Positions 25,252 through 34,544 of a stretch of 64,000 nt of DNA are shown piece after piece. The stretch's first letter is position 1. The number at the start of each line of letters is the position of its first letter. The position numbers were made by a program, and so were the translations under genes. The notes below the pieces were generated by a model that saw only the letters and a program-made list of their open reading frames with translations, had not been told where the DNA came from and made no database searches. The stretch spans positions 62,001 to 126,000 of the forward strand of contig NZ_SSMW01000002.1 of assembly GCF_004799405.1 (NCBI RefSeq), written 5' to 3'. Origin of the DNA: Bradyrhizobium sp. Lineage in GTDB: Bacteria > Pseudomonadota > Alphaproteobacteria > Rhizobiales > Xanthobacteraceae.

Positions 25252-26139
25252 TTACCGCGCGCGGGGATCGAGCGCGTCACGCAGGCCGTCGCCGACCAGG
25301 TTGAACGACAGCACCACCAGAAAGATCGCCAGGCCGGGCCACAACGCCATCCAGGGCGCGTTGACGAGGAAGCGCTGGGCGGCGTTGAGCATGCTGCCCC
25401 AGGACGGTGCGGGCGGTTGCTGCCCCAACCCGAGGAACGACAGCGCCGCTTCGGCGATGATGGCGGCTGCAATCGACAGCGTCGCCTGCACCAGCAGCGC
25501 CGGCATGATGTTCGGCAGGATGTGGAACAGCGCGATGCGCCAGCGCGGATTGCCCATGGCGCGGGCGGCCTCGACGTAGTCTTCGACCTTGACGCTCATG
25601 GTCTGGCCGCGAGTCAGCCGGACAAATATCGGCGTCGTGGTAATGCCGATGGCGATCATGGCGTTGCCGAGGCTCGGTCCGAGAAAGGCCGCCAGCGCAA
25701 TCGCGAGAATCAGGAACGGGCAGGCCAGCATGGCGTCGGTAATCCGGCTGATCAGGGCGTCGATGAAGCCGCCGCGATAACCCGACAGCAGCCCGAACGG
25801 CACGCCGATGCCGAGCGCGATCCCGACCGAGATCGCGCCCGCCACCAGCGAAGCGCGCGCGCCATAGATCACGCGGGCCAGGATATCGCGGCCCAACTCG
25901 TCGGTCCCGAACCAGTGCAGCGCCGAAGGCGGCTTGCGGACCAGCACAAAATTGGCTGCGATCGGATCATAGGGCACGATCAGGGGCGCAAACACCGCGA
26001 GCAGGATGAATGTCGCGATCACGACCAATCCGACCACCGCGCCTTTGCGCGCGAACAACCGACGCAGCGCGCGCCGCGCCGGGCTTTCAAGTTCGTCGGA
26101 TCCGGCGACAGGAGTTGCGCCGAGCACAGCGTCAGTCAT
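25252..26139 (-). CDS. Peptide/nickel-type ABC transporter permease (DppC-like), system 1
   Basis: A 295-residue inner-membrane permease with an N-terminal soluble lead and about six helices. The cytoplasmic coupling loop reads YVEAARAMGNPRWRIALFHILPN, the EAA signature of DppC/OppC subunits, and GADELGRD-like FGTDELGRDILARVIYGAR near residue 77 is typical of the C subunits. It would pair with the DppB-like protein to form the channel of a peptide importer. It is the last gene of the long minus-strand run and starts 3 bases after the DppB-like gene. Confidence 0.93.
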   Translation of the reverse strand: MTDAVLGATPVAGSDELESPARRALRRLFARKGAVVGLVVIATFILLAVFAPLIVPYDPIAANFVLVRKPPSALHWFGTDELGRDILARVIYGARASLVAGAISVGIALGIGVPFGLLSGYRGGFIDALISRITDAMLACPFLILAIALAAFLGPSLGNAMIAIGITTTPIFVRLTRGQTMSVKVEDYVEAARAMGNPRWRIALFHILPNIMPALLVQATLSIAAAIIAEAALSFLGLGQQPPAPSWGSMLNAAQRFLVNAPWMALWPGLAIFLVVLSFNLVGDGLRDALDPRAR

Positions 26140-26142
26140 GCG

Positions 26143-27084
26143 CTACGCCCTCAGCCTGGGATTGACGAGGATATAGGCAATATCGGCGATCAGGTTCAGC
26201 GTGATGTAGATGGTCGCCGTCACCAGCACGACGCCTTGCACCACGGCGTAGTCGCGGTTGAACACGGCGTCCACGATCAGCTTGCCGAAACCCGGAATCG
26301 AAAATATCTGCTCGGTCAGAACCGCGCCGGACAATAACGTGCCAAGTTCGAGCGCACCGAGCGTGATTACCGGCGTCAGGGCGTTGCGCATGGCGTGCTT
26401 GAGAATGACCGAGCGTTCGGAAAGGCCCTTGGCGCGGGCGGTGCGGACATAGTCGCTTTCGAGCACCTGCAACATGGCGCTCCTGGTGTGCCGCATCAGG
26501 ATCGCGGCAATCGCATTGCCGAGCACGAAGGCTGGCATGATGGTGGCCGCGAGGCTGGCGCGCCAGTTTTCGGAGAGCGGGACGTAGCCCGACGCCGGCA
26601 ACCAGCCGAGCTCGATCGAGAACAGGAAGATCAGCATGATCCCGAGCCAGAAATTCGGCGTCGAGATGCCCCACAGCGCAAATAGGTTGGCGCCGTAGTC
26701 CCATGCGGTGCCCTTCTTGACGGCGGACAGGATACCGGCGGGGATTCCGATCAAGAAAGCGATCACGATCGCCATCGCCGCCAATTGCATGGTCACCGGA
26801 AGTTTCTGCGCGATCAGCTCGCGCACCGGCACCTTGATGCGCAGCGACTCGCCGAAGTCGCCGGCGAGAACACCTTTGACCCAGTAAAAATATTGTACCG
26901 GTATCGGACGATCGAGCCGGTACTGCTGGCGGATCTGCGCGATGACGGCGGGATCGTGCTCCTCGCCGGCCATCACCAGCGCGGGATCGCCGGGCAGCAA
27001 ATGCTGCAACGAGAAGATCAGGATCGACACAAAGAACAGCGTCGGGATCAGCTGGACAATGCGCCTGACGAGAAAGCTCAGCAT
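26143..27084 (-). CDS. Peptide/nickel-type ABC transporter permease (DppB-like), system 1
   Basis: A 313-residue inner-membrane permease. The first helix begins MLSFLVRRIVQLIPTLFFVS as in DppB/OppB subunits, LLPGDPALVMAGEEHDP follows in the first periplasmic loop, and the EAA loop is YVRTARAKGLSERSVILKHA. About six helices are visible. It is separated from the binding-protein gene upstream by 139 bases that hold a palindromic repeat, a common place for the transcript to be cut or attenuated. Confidence 0.93.
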   Translation of the reverse strand: MLSFLVRRIVQLIPTLFFVSILIFSLQHLLPGDPALVMAGEEHDPAVIAQIRQQYRLDRPIPVQYFYWVKGVLAGDFGESLRIKVPVRELIAQKLPVTMQLAAMAIVIAFLIGIPAGILSAVKKGTAWDYGANLFALWGISTPNFWLGIMLIFLFSIELGWLPASGYVPLSENWRASLAATIMPAFVLGNAIAAILMRHTRSAMLQVLESDYVRTARAKGLSERSVILKHAMRNALTPVITLGALELGTLLSGAVLTEQIFSIPGFGKLIVDAVFNRDYAVVQGVVLVTATIYITLNLIADIAYILVNPRLRA

Positions 27085-27121
27085 GGCTTCGTTTTCCGGG
27101 CGCAGCGCAGCGTGTAATGGT

Positions 27122-27177
27122 GCGCTGCAGAACCGGGATCCATGTTGCGGCTGGGTCCCGGCTCGGCAGTGCAGCGC
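27122..27177. repeat. Nested inverted repeat between binding-protein and permease genes
   Basis: Outer arms GCGCTGCA (27122-27129) and TGCAGCGC (27170-27177), inner arms CCGGGATCCA (27133-27142) and TGGGTCCCGG (27152-27161). The TGTCCGGGACACGAGA that follows on the right is also a familiar part of Bradyrhizobium intergenic repeats. In the minus-strand transcript it would make a strong hairpin after the binding-protein gene, which could keep that protein in excess over the permeases. Confidence 0.7.
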
Positions 27178-27223
27178 TGGCGCGCCGCACTATGTCCGGG
27201 ACACGAGAATGAGCTGCTCATCC

Positions 27224-28735
27224 TCACTTCAGCGTCAAGCCCGTCACGCGCACCAGCCCGTCCGGCATCTGCTTATAGCCCTCAAGCCTGGTGGTATGCG
27301 CGATCAGGATGCCGCGGTGGTAGAGGTAAAGGATCGGCTCTTCGTCGAGCACCGTCTTGGTCAGCTTCTGATAGATCGCCTTGCGCTGCGCCTGATCGGT
27401 GATGAGACGGGCGTCATCGAGCGCCTTGTCGGCCTCGGGATTGGACCAGGCGCTGTAATTCTGCGGCGCGTTGGTTTTCAGAAAGATGTAGGAATTGCCG
27501 TCCGGATCGATCCGTCCGCTCCACGCCAGCATATAGGCCTGGTAGTCGCCGGCCTCGGCCGCTTTAAGCGATGTCGCAAACTCAGTCACCCTGATCTTCA
27601 TGTCGAACCCGGCTTCAGCCGCCATCGACTGGATTACCTGCGCCACGGCCTCGGTTTCCGCGCCCTTGGGGACCATGAAATCGACGCTTACGGGCGCAGT
27701 AACGCCGGCTTCCTTCAATAGCGCCTTGGCCTTGGCGACATCGCGCGACCGCAACGGAAAGGCCTTCTGGTAATACGGATGATCCGGGTTGACCCACTGA
27801 TTGCCGGGTTTGAATTCGCCGTTGAACACGACCTGGTTGATCGCCTCGCGGTCGATCGAAAGGTCGAGCGCCTGGCGCACTTTGGCAGACTGGCTCAACG
27901 GACCGTTGGCCTTGTCGTGGCCGACGTTCAGCGTCACGCCCTGATAGCCGAGTTCGATCGCGGTCGACAGTTCAAGCTTCGGGTCCGCCTTGACGTCCTT
28001 GATGTCGGTCGCGAGCAAACGCTCGATCAGGTCGAGTCCGCCGGATTTCAGATTGGCGAGCCGCACGGTGGCATCCACGATCGGCAGGAACACCACGCGA
28101 TCGATATGGATATTGTCCTTGTTCCAGTAATCCGCGAATTTTTCGAACACCATGCGATCCTGCTGCACGCGTTCGACGAATTTATAGGGTCCGGCGCAAA
28201 CCGGATGCAGTCCGAACTTGTCGCCTTCTTCTTTCGCCGCCTTGGGAGAGACCATCATTCCGGCGCGGTCGGTAAGCTGGGCGATCAGCGGCGAATAGGG
28301 CGACTTCAGCACGAGCTTGATGGTCAGGGGGTCGACGACGTCGACATGGTCCAGCGTGGCCAGTTCCGGCTTGCGGAACGATCCCGGCATGGTGAGATGG
28401 CGCTCAAGCGAGAATTTCGCGGCCTCCGCGTCGAATGGCTCGCCGTCCTGGAATTTCACGCCCGGCCGCAGCTTGATCGTGACTTCCTTGCCGTCGGCCG
28501 ATGTCTCGTGGGACAGCGCCAGTTGCGGCACGATATTGAGCTTTTCGTCGATGTCGAACAGCTTGTCGCAGAAGGCTGCGAATACGATGCGGCCGACATA
28601 GGTCCGTGCCAGCGTCGGATCGAGAATATCGGGATCTTCGGCCAACCCGATGCGAAGTGTGGTCTGGGCCTGAACACCGGCTCCCAGCGACAACAACAAC
28701 GCCGCCGTGGTCGCCGCCAAACGCAAAAGCTTCAT
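27224..28735 (-). CDS. ABC transporter substrate-binding protein, peptide/nickel type, system 1
   Basis: A 503-residue periplasmic binding protein of the SBP_bac_5 (cluster C) family. MKLLRLAATTAALLLSLGAG is a Sec signal, with cleavage near VQAQ (residue 24). TLRIGLAEDPDILDPTLART opens the mature protein, and VTIKLRPGVKFQDGEPFDAEAAKFSLER is the family signature. It captures peptides or similar solutes for the permeases encoded after it. It lacks a lipobox, so it should be free in the periplasm. Its place after the ATPase genes, instead of first, is unusual, and it matches the second system only in part. Confidence 0.94.
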   Translation of the reverse strand: MKLLRLAATTAALLLSLGAGVQAQTTLRIGLAEDPDILDPTLARTYVGRIVFAAFCDKLFDIDEKLNIVPQLALSHETSADGKEVTIKLRPGVKFQDGEPFDAEAAKFSLERHLTMPGSFRKPELATLDHVDVVDPLTIKLVLKSPYSPLIAQLTDRAGMMVSPKAAKEEGDKFGLHPVCAGPYKFVERVQQDRMVFEKFADYWNKDNIHIDRVVFLPIVDATVRLANLKSGGLDLIERLLATDIKDVKADPKLELSTAIELGYQGVTLNVGHDKANGPLSQSAKVRQALDLSIDREAINQVVFNGEFKPGNQWVNPDHPYYQKAFPLRSRDVAKAKALLKEAGVTAPVSVDFMVPKGAETEAVAQVIQSMAAEAGFDMKIRVTEFATSLKAAEAGDYQAYMLAWSGRIDPDGNSYIFLKTNAPQNYSAWSNPEADKALDDARLITDQAQRKAIYQKLTKTVLDEEPILYLYHRGILIAHTTRLEGYKQMPDGLVRVTGLTLK

Positions 28736-28759
28736 TGGACTGTTCCCCTCTATACGAAT

Positions 28760-29869
28760 TCAAACGGCCGCCGGTGGCATGGCTCCGACTATACCAACCC
28801 CGGAGGAAACCGGTACTTCCGCAGCTCCGCTGAAAGCCGCGACCAATCGCTCCAATGCCGGCGAAAACCCGCCATCGACCGGCACGAAGGCTTCCGACGG
28901 CGGCAGTTCCGTCGTGCGGTGGCATGCGGTGAGGTGTCCGGCCGCGTCGGCGAGCAACTCCGGCGGTTCAACGCGGCAGCGTTCAATCACATAGGGGCAG
29001 CGGGTATGAAAGCGGCAACCCGATGGCGGATTGAGCGCGCTCGGCATCTCGCCCTGCAGCAGCATCCGGCTGCGCTTGGCTCTGGGGTTGGGCACCGGAA
29101 TCGCCGACAATAGCGCGCGACTATAGGGATGGCGCGGCGAGGCAAACAATTCCTGCGCCTCCGCGGTCTCGACGATGCCGCCGAGATTCATCACGGCGAC
29201 GCGGTCGGCGATGTGCTTCACCACGGCCAGATCGTGCGAGACGAAGATATAGGCCAGCCCAAGCCGGTCCTGCAGGTCGCGCAGCAAATTGAGGATTTGC
29301 GAGCGGATCGACACGTCCAGCGCCGAAACCGGCTCGTCGCAGATGATGAGCTTCGGTTCGACAGCAAGCGCGCGCGCAATGGCGATACGCTGGCGCTGGC
29401 CGCCGGAAAACTCATGCGGATAGCGGCGCGCGAAGCGCGGCTCCAGCCCGACCAGGCGCAACAGTTCCTCGACGCGTTCGCGGCGGCGCTGGGGTGGCAC
29501 CAGATCATGCAGCGCCAACGGCTCGGTCAGGATCTGGCTGACGGTCATGCGCGGGTTGAGCGAGGCGTAAGGGTCCTGAAAGATGATTTGCGCATCGCGG
29601 CGAAAGGCGCGCAATTCGTTGGCGTCCAGGCCGAGCAGATCGCGGCCTTCAAAACTGACGCTGCCTGAATCAGGTTCGATCAGCCGCAGCACCAGCCGGC
29701 TCACGGTGGATTTGCCGCAACCGGATTCCCCGACCAGCGCCAGCGTCTTGCCGGCCTCTACGCGGAAGGAGACGCCATCAACCGCCTTGATAAAAGCGGT
29801 GGGACGGCCGAACACCGAACGTGCCGCGACGAAATGCTTGACGAGGTTTTTGACTTCGAGCAGGGCCAT
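28760..29869 (-). CDS. ABC transporter ATPase (OppF/DppF-like), system 1
   Basis: A 369-residue ATPase. Walker A is GESGCGKST, the signature is [16 protein letters not shown], and Walker B is [12 protein letters not shown]. The C-terminal oligopeptide extension has [17 protein letters not shown], whose cysteines bind an iron-sulfur cluster in some Opp/Dpp ATPases. The ATG at 29869 overlaps the stop of the OppD-like gene by one base; a GTG one codon earlier (29872) has a slightly better ribosome-site spacing. It works as a dimer with the OppD-like subunit to power system 1. Confidence 0.94.
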   Translation of the reverse strand: MALLEVKNLVKHFVAARSVFGRPTAFIKAVDGVSFRVEAGKTLALVGESGCGKSTVSRLVLRLIEPDSGSVSFEGRDLLGLDANELRAFRRDAQIIFQDPYASLNPRMTVSQILTEPLALHDLVPPQRRRERVEELLRLVGLEPRFARRYPHEFSGGQRQRIAIARALAVEPKLIICDEPVSALDVSIRSQILNLLRDLQDRLGLAYIFVSHDLAVVKHIADRVAVMNLGGIVETAEAQELFASPRHPYSRALLSAIPVPNPRAKRSRMLLQGEMPSALNPPSGCRFHTRCPYVIERCRVEPPELLADAAGHLTACHRTTELPPSEAFVPVDGGFSPALERLVAAFSGAAEVPVSSGVGIVGAMPPAAV

Positions 29870-30858
29870 CACGACACCAGCCTCTCCAGCGGCGCCTTGA
29901 TGCAGCGCGACCAGTGACCGGGGCTTGACGCCACCAATGGCGGCGGCGCCTCGATGCAGATGTCGCTGACGAAGGGACAGCGCGCGGCGAAGCGGCAGCC
30001 GGATGGCGGCGCCGTCATGTTGGGGACCATGCCCTTGATGGTTGCCAGATGCGACGCCCGCCGATCGAGCCGCGGGATCGAGCCGAGCAGCCCCACCGTA
30101 TACGGATGCTGCGGCCGAGCGAACAATTCATCGACGGTGGCGCGTTCGACGATCTCCCCGGCATACATCACCGCGACCTCGTCGCAGACTTCGGCGACGA
30201 CGCCGAGATCGTGGGTGATCAGGATGATCGCCGCCCCGCTCGCCGCCTTGAGTTCCCGCATCAGACCGAGGATCTGGGCCTGCAGGGTCACGTCCAGCGC
30301 GGTGGTCGGCTCATCCGCGATTAGCAACATGGGATCGCAGGCCAGCGCCATCGCGATCATGACGCGCTGGCGCATGCCGCCGGAAAGCTTGTGCGGATAT
30401 TCGTCGATGCGGCGTTCCGGCGACGGGATGTGCACGCGCCGCAATAGCTCGACCGTGCGCTCGCGTGCGCTGCGCCGCGAGCCGCCGCGGTGGCGCAGGA
30501 TGGTCTCGATAATCTGGTCGCCGATGGTGAAACTCGGATTGAGCGACGTCATCGGTTCCTGGAAGATCATGGCAAGACGATTGCCCCTGAGATCGCGCAG
30601 GGTCTGGTCGGGCACGTCAAGCAGATCGAAACCGTCGAACCGGACCGAACCGGTGACTTCGGCGGAATGCTTCGACAGCAGTCCCATGATGGCCAGCGAA
30701 GTCACGCTCTTGCCGCAGCCGGATTCACCGACGAGGCCAAGCGTCGCGCCGTTGGCGACGCTGAGATCGACACGGTCGACCGCGTGTGTCGAACGCCCGT
30801 CGTCGCCGTGGAAGATGACCCGCAAACCCTCGATCTCGATCAGCGGGGCCGCGGTCAT
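29869..30858 (-). CDS. ABC transporter ATPase (OppD/DppD-like), system 1
   Basis: A 329-residue ATPase. Walker A is GESGCGKSV, a serine/threonine-to-valine-adjacent form usual in OppD. The signature is [16 protein letters not shown], Walker B is [12 protein letters not shown], and the C-terminal [17 protein letters not shown] matches the oligopeptide extension. The ATG at 30858 overlaps the stop of the DUF1028 gene (ATGA), and its stop overlaps the OppF-like start, so DUF1028, OppD and OppF are translated as a coupled set. That ties the DUF1028 protein to this importer. Confidence 0.94.
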   Translation of the reverse strand: MTAAPLIEIEGLRVIFHGDDGRSTHAVDRVDLSVANGATLGLVGESGCGKSVTSLAIMGLLSKHSAEVTGSVRFDGFDLLDVPDQTLRDLRGNRLAMIFQEPMTSLNPSFTIGDQIIETILRHRGGSRRSARERTVELLRRVHIPSPERRIDEYPHKLSGGMRQRVMIAMALACDPMLLIADEPTTALDVTLQAQILGLMRELKAASGAAIILITHDLGVVAEVCDEVAVMYAGEIVERATVDELFARPQHPYTVGLLGSIPRLDRRASHLATIKGMVPNMTAPPSGCRFAARCPFVSDICIEAPPPLVASSPGHWSRCIKAPLERLVS

Positions 30859-31553
30859 TTACGGCCTTCAATGCCGGCCTCGATGGTCTGGCGATCGGTA
30901 ATGCCGGCAGGGTTGTCGCGGCTCGGCAGGTATTTCCGGAAATGCACCCAGCGCTCTCGGCTGACTTGTTCGAGGCGGGCGAGTTCGGCCAGGGGGTCGG
31001 CGTGGTCGTCAACGCGCAGGTCGAGCGCCGACCATTCCTCTTCGTCGTGGATCAAGAGTGCGGCCGATTGCCTGCCGCGCTTGTCGCCGCCGGCGGCTTC
31101 GCCTGAAAGCATCGCCGCGATCAGGCGTTGCGCGAAGGGCAGCTTTTCACCGGCGATGTAGGTTTTGGCGGTGTTTTCCAGCACGCGGGCGCCCGCCAGC
31201 ATGTTGCCGGCAATGGAAAACCCGTTGCCCGCGATGTGTCCGCACCAGTCGACGCATTCGCTGCCCGTATGGGAGGCGATGCGTCCTGCGGCGTCCATGA
31301 TGTGGAGCTGCCGGCTCGCATGGCCGCGATCGGCTGCGATCAGGCTCTCGACGATGTCGCGCGGCTGGCGCCCCTCGCGCAGCAGCTTCAGGCCGTCGAT
31401 GCCGTAATAGGGATTGACCAGCGCCTGCGTGGCAATGCCGCCGAAGCCTGCGGCAATATAAGGCACCCGAGCGCCGACCGCGAAAAACCGCGTCGCGACT
31501 GCGATGCCGAATTGGCCGGTGGCGTGGTCACGGGCGATGATCGACCAAGTCAT
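30855..31553 (-). CDS. DUF1028 family protein (Ntn-hydrolase-like)
   Basis: A 232-residue protein of the DUF1028 family, thought from its fold to be an N-terminal-nucleophile-like hydrolase. The N terminus MTWSIIARDHATGQFGIAVATRFFAVGARVPYI is the family signature, and THTGSECVDWCGHIAGNGFSIAGNML-like sequence follows around residues 90-115. The start at 31553 places this conserved N terminus at the beginning; the frame stays open 111 codons upstream into the GGT gene. It lies 23 bases after GGT and overlaps the OppD-like gene. Its job is unknown; the neighbours suggest a step in cutting imported peptides or amides. Confidence 0.85.
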   Translation of the reverse strand: MTWSIIARDHATGQFGIAVATRFFAVGARVPYIAAGFGGIATQALVNPYYGIDGLKLLREGRQPRDIVESLIAADRGHASRQLHIMDAAGRIASHTGSECVDWCGHIAGNGFSIAGNMLAGARVLENTAKTYIAGEKLPFAQRLIAAMLSGEAAGGDKRGRQSAALLIHDEEEWSALDLRVDDHADPLAELARLEQVSRERWVHFRKYLPSRDNPAGITDRQTIEAGIEGRK

Positions 31554-31576
31554 CTCAACTCTTTCAGATCCGGCCC

Positions 31577-33439
31577 TTACCGTCCGGCCGCGTAGCCCTG
31601 CATGCCGCGGGGATTGGCGGCGGCGCGCCGGCGGCGGCCGAGTTTCGAAGCCGCGGTGAGGCGGCCCTCCGACCAGTCGGGGCCGGTTTCGACGATGTGG
31701 CCGCGGCTCTTCAGAGTATCGACGGTCGCCTTGGGCACGCGGTTCTCGACCACAAGCACGCCGGGACGCGCCTTGCGCGGCCAGAACGATGACGGGAAAT
31801 GCTCGGAATGCCAGGCCGGCGCGTCGATCGCCTCTTGCAGATTCATGTTTGCGTGGACGTGGCGCAGGAAAAATTGGGTGATCCACTGGTCCTGCTGGTC
31901 GCCGCCGGGCGAACCCCAGGCCAGATACGGCTCGCCATCGCGCAGCGCCATGGTCGGTGTCAGCGTCGAGCGCGGACGTTTTCCCGGCATCAGTGCCGCC
32001 GGATGGTCTTCGTCGAGCCAGAACATTTGCGCGCGGGTGCCGAGGGGAAAGCCGAGTTCGGGAATCACCGGCGACGAATGCAGCCAGCCACCCGATGGCG
32101 TTGCCGTAACCATGTTGCCGACCTGGTCGATGATGTCGAAATGGACCGTGTCGCCGGGAATTGCGCCCATCCGCTCGCGCGCCTGCGTGACGTCGGGCAG
32201 GTGGTCTTCGTCGTGGGTCCAGTCGATGCCGCCGACGGTCGGCTCGCCCGCGCCTGAGTTTTCGACCGCCGAGCGCACGCCCGAGGCGAGTCGAATGTCG
32301 ACCTGCTTGCCGAAACCGGTCACTGTTCCGGGCCGCAGCTCCATTGAGGCGCGATCGGTGATCAGCTTTCGGCGCTGTTCGTTGTAGACGTCCGAGAGCA
32401 ACACATCGACCGGCACGTTGACGAATTTGGGATCGCCGTAGAAGGTGTCGCGATCGGCAAAGGCTAGCTTGGTAGCCTCGACTTGAAGGTGAATGAACTC
32501 GGCACTCACCGGGCTCAGCGCATCCAGGTCAAAACCCTTGAGCAGAGCGAGCGTCTGTAGCGTAGCCAGCCCCTGCGTCCACGGTCCGGCTTTCATCACC
32601 CTGTAGCGCCCGTAATCGTAAAAGATCGGCGCCTCGATGGTCGCCTGCCAGCCGGCCATGTCCTGGCCGGTCAGGACACCGCGGTGACGCCTGCCCGACG
32701 TATCCATGACCTCTTGCGTGCGGCAGAAACGATCGATGGCGTCGGCGACAAAACCCTGCGACCAGGCTTTTCGGGCGCGCTCGATTTCATTCTCGCGGCT
32801 TCCTCCGCCGTTTTGCGCTTCGCGAAGGATGCGTTCGTAGGTCTCGGCAAATTTCGGGTTGGTGAAGATGGTGCCCGGCGCCGGCACCTTACCGTTCGGC
32901 AGATAAACCGCGGCAGAGGTCGGCCAATGTTCGCGAAACTGATCCTTGACGGTATGGATGGTGGCGCTGGCGCGCTCCACCAGCGGAAAACCGTTCTTGG
33001 CATAGTCGATTGCGGGGCTAAGCACATCGGCCAGCCGCATCGTGCCGTAGTCGCGCAGCAAGGTCATCCAGGTGTCGAAGGTGCCGGGGATGCAGGCGGC
33101 CAGCAAACCGGTGCCGGGTATGAGATCCAGGCCGAGCTCGTCGCGGTAGTGCGCAATGGTGGCTTTGGCAGGTGCGGGCCCCTGGCCGCAGATCACCTCG
33201 GTGCGGCCGCGCTTCACGTCGTGCACAATGACAGGCACGTCGCCGCCGGGGCCGTTCAAATGCGGTTCCAGCACCTGCAGCGTGAATGCCGTGGCAACGC
33301 CGGCATCGAACGCATTGCCGCCCTTTTCCAGGATGCCCATCCCGACCGCGGTCGCGATCCAGTGGGTCGAGGTCACGACCCCAAAAGTGCCTTCGATTTC
33401 CGGCCTTGTGGTGAACGGATTCGGATTGATGTTGCTCAT
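31577..33439 (-). CDS. ggt: Gamma-glutamyltransferase family protein
   Basis: A 620-residue Ntn hydrolase of the gamma-glutamyltranspeptidase family. The precursor should cleave itself at GDTVHFDIID, leaving about Thr431 as nucleophile; GNMVTATPSGGW and GSPGGDQQDQW are the downstream substrate-binding strands. It would break gamma-glutamyl bonds of glutathione or other gamma-glutamyl compounds, or act as an acylase. No export signal is clear at MSNINPNPFTTRPEIEG, so a cytoplasmic place is possible, unlike classical periplasmic GGT. An upstream extension to 33571 would add a non-secretory basic stretch. It lies between the two importers of this operon, with 103 bases before it. Confidence 0.9.
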   Translation of the reverse strand: MSNINPNPFTTRPEIEGTFGVVTSTHWIATAVGMGILEKGGNAFDAGVATAFTLQVLEPHLNGPGGDVPVIVHDVKRGRTEVICGQGPAPAKATIAHYRDELGLDLIPGTGLLAACIPGTFDTWMTLLRDYGTMRLADVLSPAIDYAKNGFPLVERASATIHTVKDQFREHWPTSAAVYLPNGKVPAPGTIFTNPKFAETYERILREAQNGGGSRENEIERARKAWSQGFVADAIDRFCRTQEVMDTSGRRHRGVLTGQDMAGWQATIEAPIFYDYGRYRVMKAGPWTQGLATLQTLALLKGFDLDALSPVSAEFIHLQVEATKLAFADRDTFYGDPKFVNVPVDVLLSDVYNEQRRKLITDRASMELRPGTVTGFGKQVDIRLASGVRSAVENSGAGEPTVGGIDWTHDEDHLPDVTQARERMGAIPGDTVHFDIIDQVGNMVTATPSGGWLHSSPVIPELGFPLGTRAQMFWLDEDHPAALMPGKRPRSTLTPTMALRDGEPYLAWGSPGGDQQDQWITQFFLRHVHANMNLQEAIDAPAWHSEHFPSSFWPRKARPGVLVVENRVPKATVDTLKSRGHIVETGPDWSEGRLTAASKLGRRRRAAANPRGMQGYAAGR

Positions 33440-33542
33440 GGGGTTCCATCTTTGCCTTGACGCGGCGCGGCCGGCGCACTTGACCACAGCCGGCGTAGCC
33501 TGCCAACCGGTACCGGATCCCGCGCCGCTCGCATCCTTGTGA

Positions 33543-34544
33543 TCAAGCCGGCACGGTGGCGGCCGCCGCATTGTTCACGGCGTGGCAGGCGACACCATCG
33601 ATCAGTTCGGGCGCCTTCTGGCGGCATAGATCGAACACCAGCGGGCAGCGCGGGTTGAAGGCGCAACCGGGCGGCGGGTCGATCGGGTTGGGGATTTCAC
33701 CCTTTACGGGGATGCGCTGGCGGCCGGACATCGCCAGATCCGGCACTGCCCCCAGCAGCATCCTGGTGTAGGGCATGCGCGGATTGTCGAACAGTTCGCG
33801 CGCCTGCGCGACCTCGACGATGCGGCCGAGATACATCACGCCGATGCGGTTCGCCATGTGACGGACCACCGCCAGGTTGTGGCTGATGAAGAGATAGGTG
33901 AGACCGAACTTGTCCTGCAGGTCACGCATCAAATTCAGGATTTGCGCCTGTACGGACACATCGAGCGCGGAGGTCGGCTCGTCGCAAACGATGAACTCGG
34001 CCTCTGACGCCAGCGCGCGGGCAATCGCGATGCGCTGGCGCTGCCCGCCGGAAAACTCATGCGGATATTTCAATCCGTCATCGGCGTGCAGGCCGACCAG
34101 ATTTAGCAGCTCGCCGACCCGCCCCTGAATGTTGCGCTCGCCCTCGATCAGGTCGAAAGCGCGGATCGGCTCGGCGACGATGGCATCGACCCGCAGCCGC
34201 GGATTGAGGCTGGCATAAGGATCCTGGAAGATCATCTGGATGCGGCGGCGCAGCTGCTGGCGCGCCTGCAATTGCCTGGTGTCGCTCATCGAGACACCGT
34301 CGATCACCACTTCGCCCGAGCTCGGCGGCAACAGGCCGACGACCATCCGGGCGACGGTGGTCTTGCCCGAACCGGATTCACCGACGAGCGCGAAGGTCTC
34401 GCCCTTGGCGATGTCGAAGGTGACGCCATCGACGGCCTTGAGGAATTCGAGATGGCCGCCTTCAATCACCCGGTTGAGCCACGGCTTCGAGACGTCGAAG
34501 ACGCGGCGCAGGTCTTTGACGTCGATAAAGCGCGACGCGGTCAT
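33543..34544 (-). CDS. ABC transporter ATPase (OppF/DppF-like), system 2
   Basis: A 333-residue ATPase. Walker A is GESGSGKTT, the signature is [16 protein letters not shown], Walker B is FIVCDEPTSALD, and the C-terminal PPGCAFNPRCPLVFDLC carries the cysteine pattern of the oligopeptide ATPases. The N terminus has an insert (PWLNRVIEGGHLEFLKAV) before Walker A. Its start overlaps the stop of the system 2 OppD-like gene (ATGA), so the pair is coupled. Confidence 0.94.
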   Translation of the reverse strand: MTASRFIDVKDLRRVFDVSKPWLNRVIEGGHLEFLKAVDGVTFDIAKGETFALVGESGSGKTTVARMVVGLLPPSSGEVVIDGVSMSDTRQLQARQQLRRRIQMIFQDPYASLNPRLRVDAIVAEPIRAFDLIEGERNIQGRVGELLNLVGLHADDGLKYPHEFSGGQRQRIAIARALASEAEFIVCDEPTSALDVSVQAQILNLMRDLQDKFGLTYLFISHNLAVVRHMANRIGVMYLGRIVEVAQARELFDNPRMPYTRMLLGAVPDLAMSGRQRIPVKGEIPNPIDPPPGCAFNPRCPLVFDLCRQKAPELIDGVACHAVNNAAAATVPA

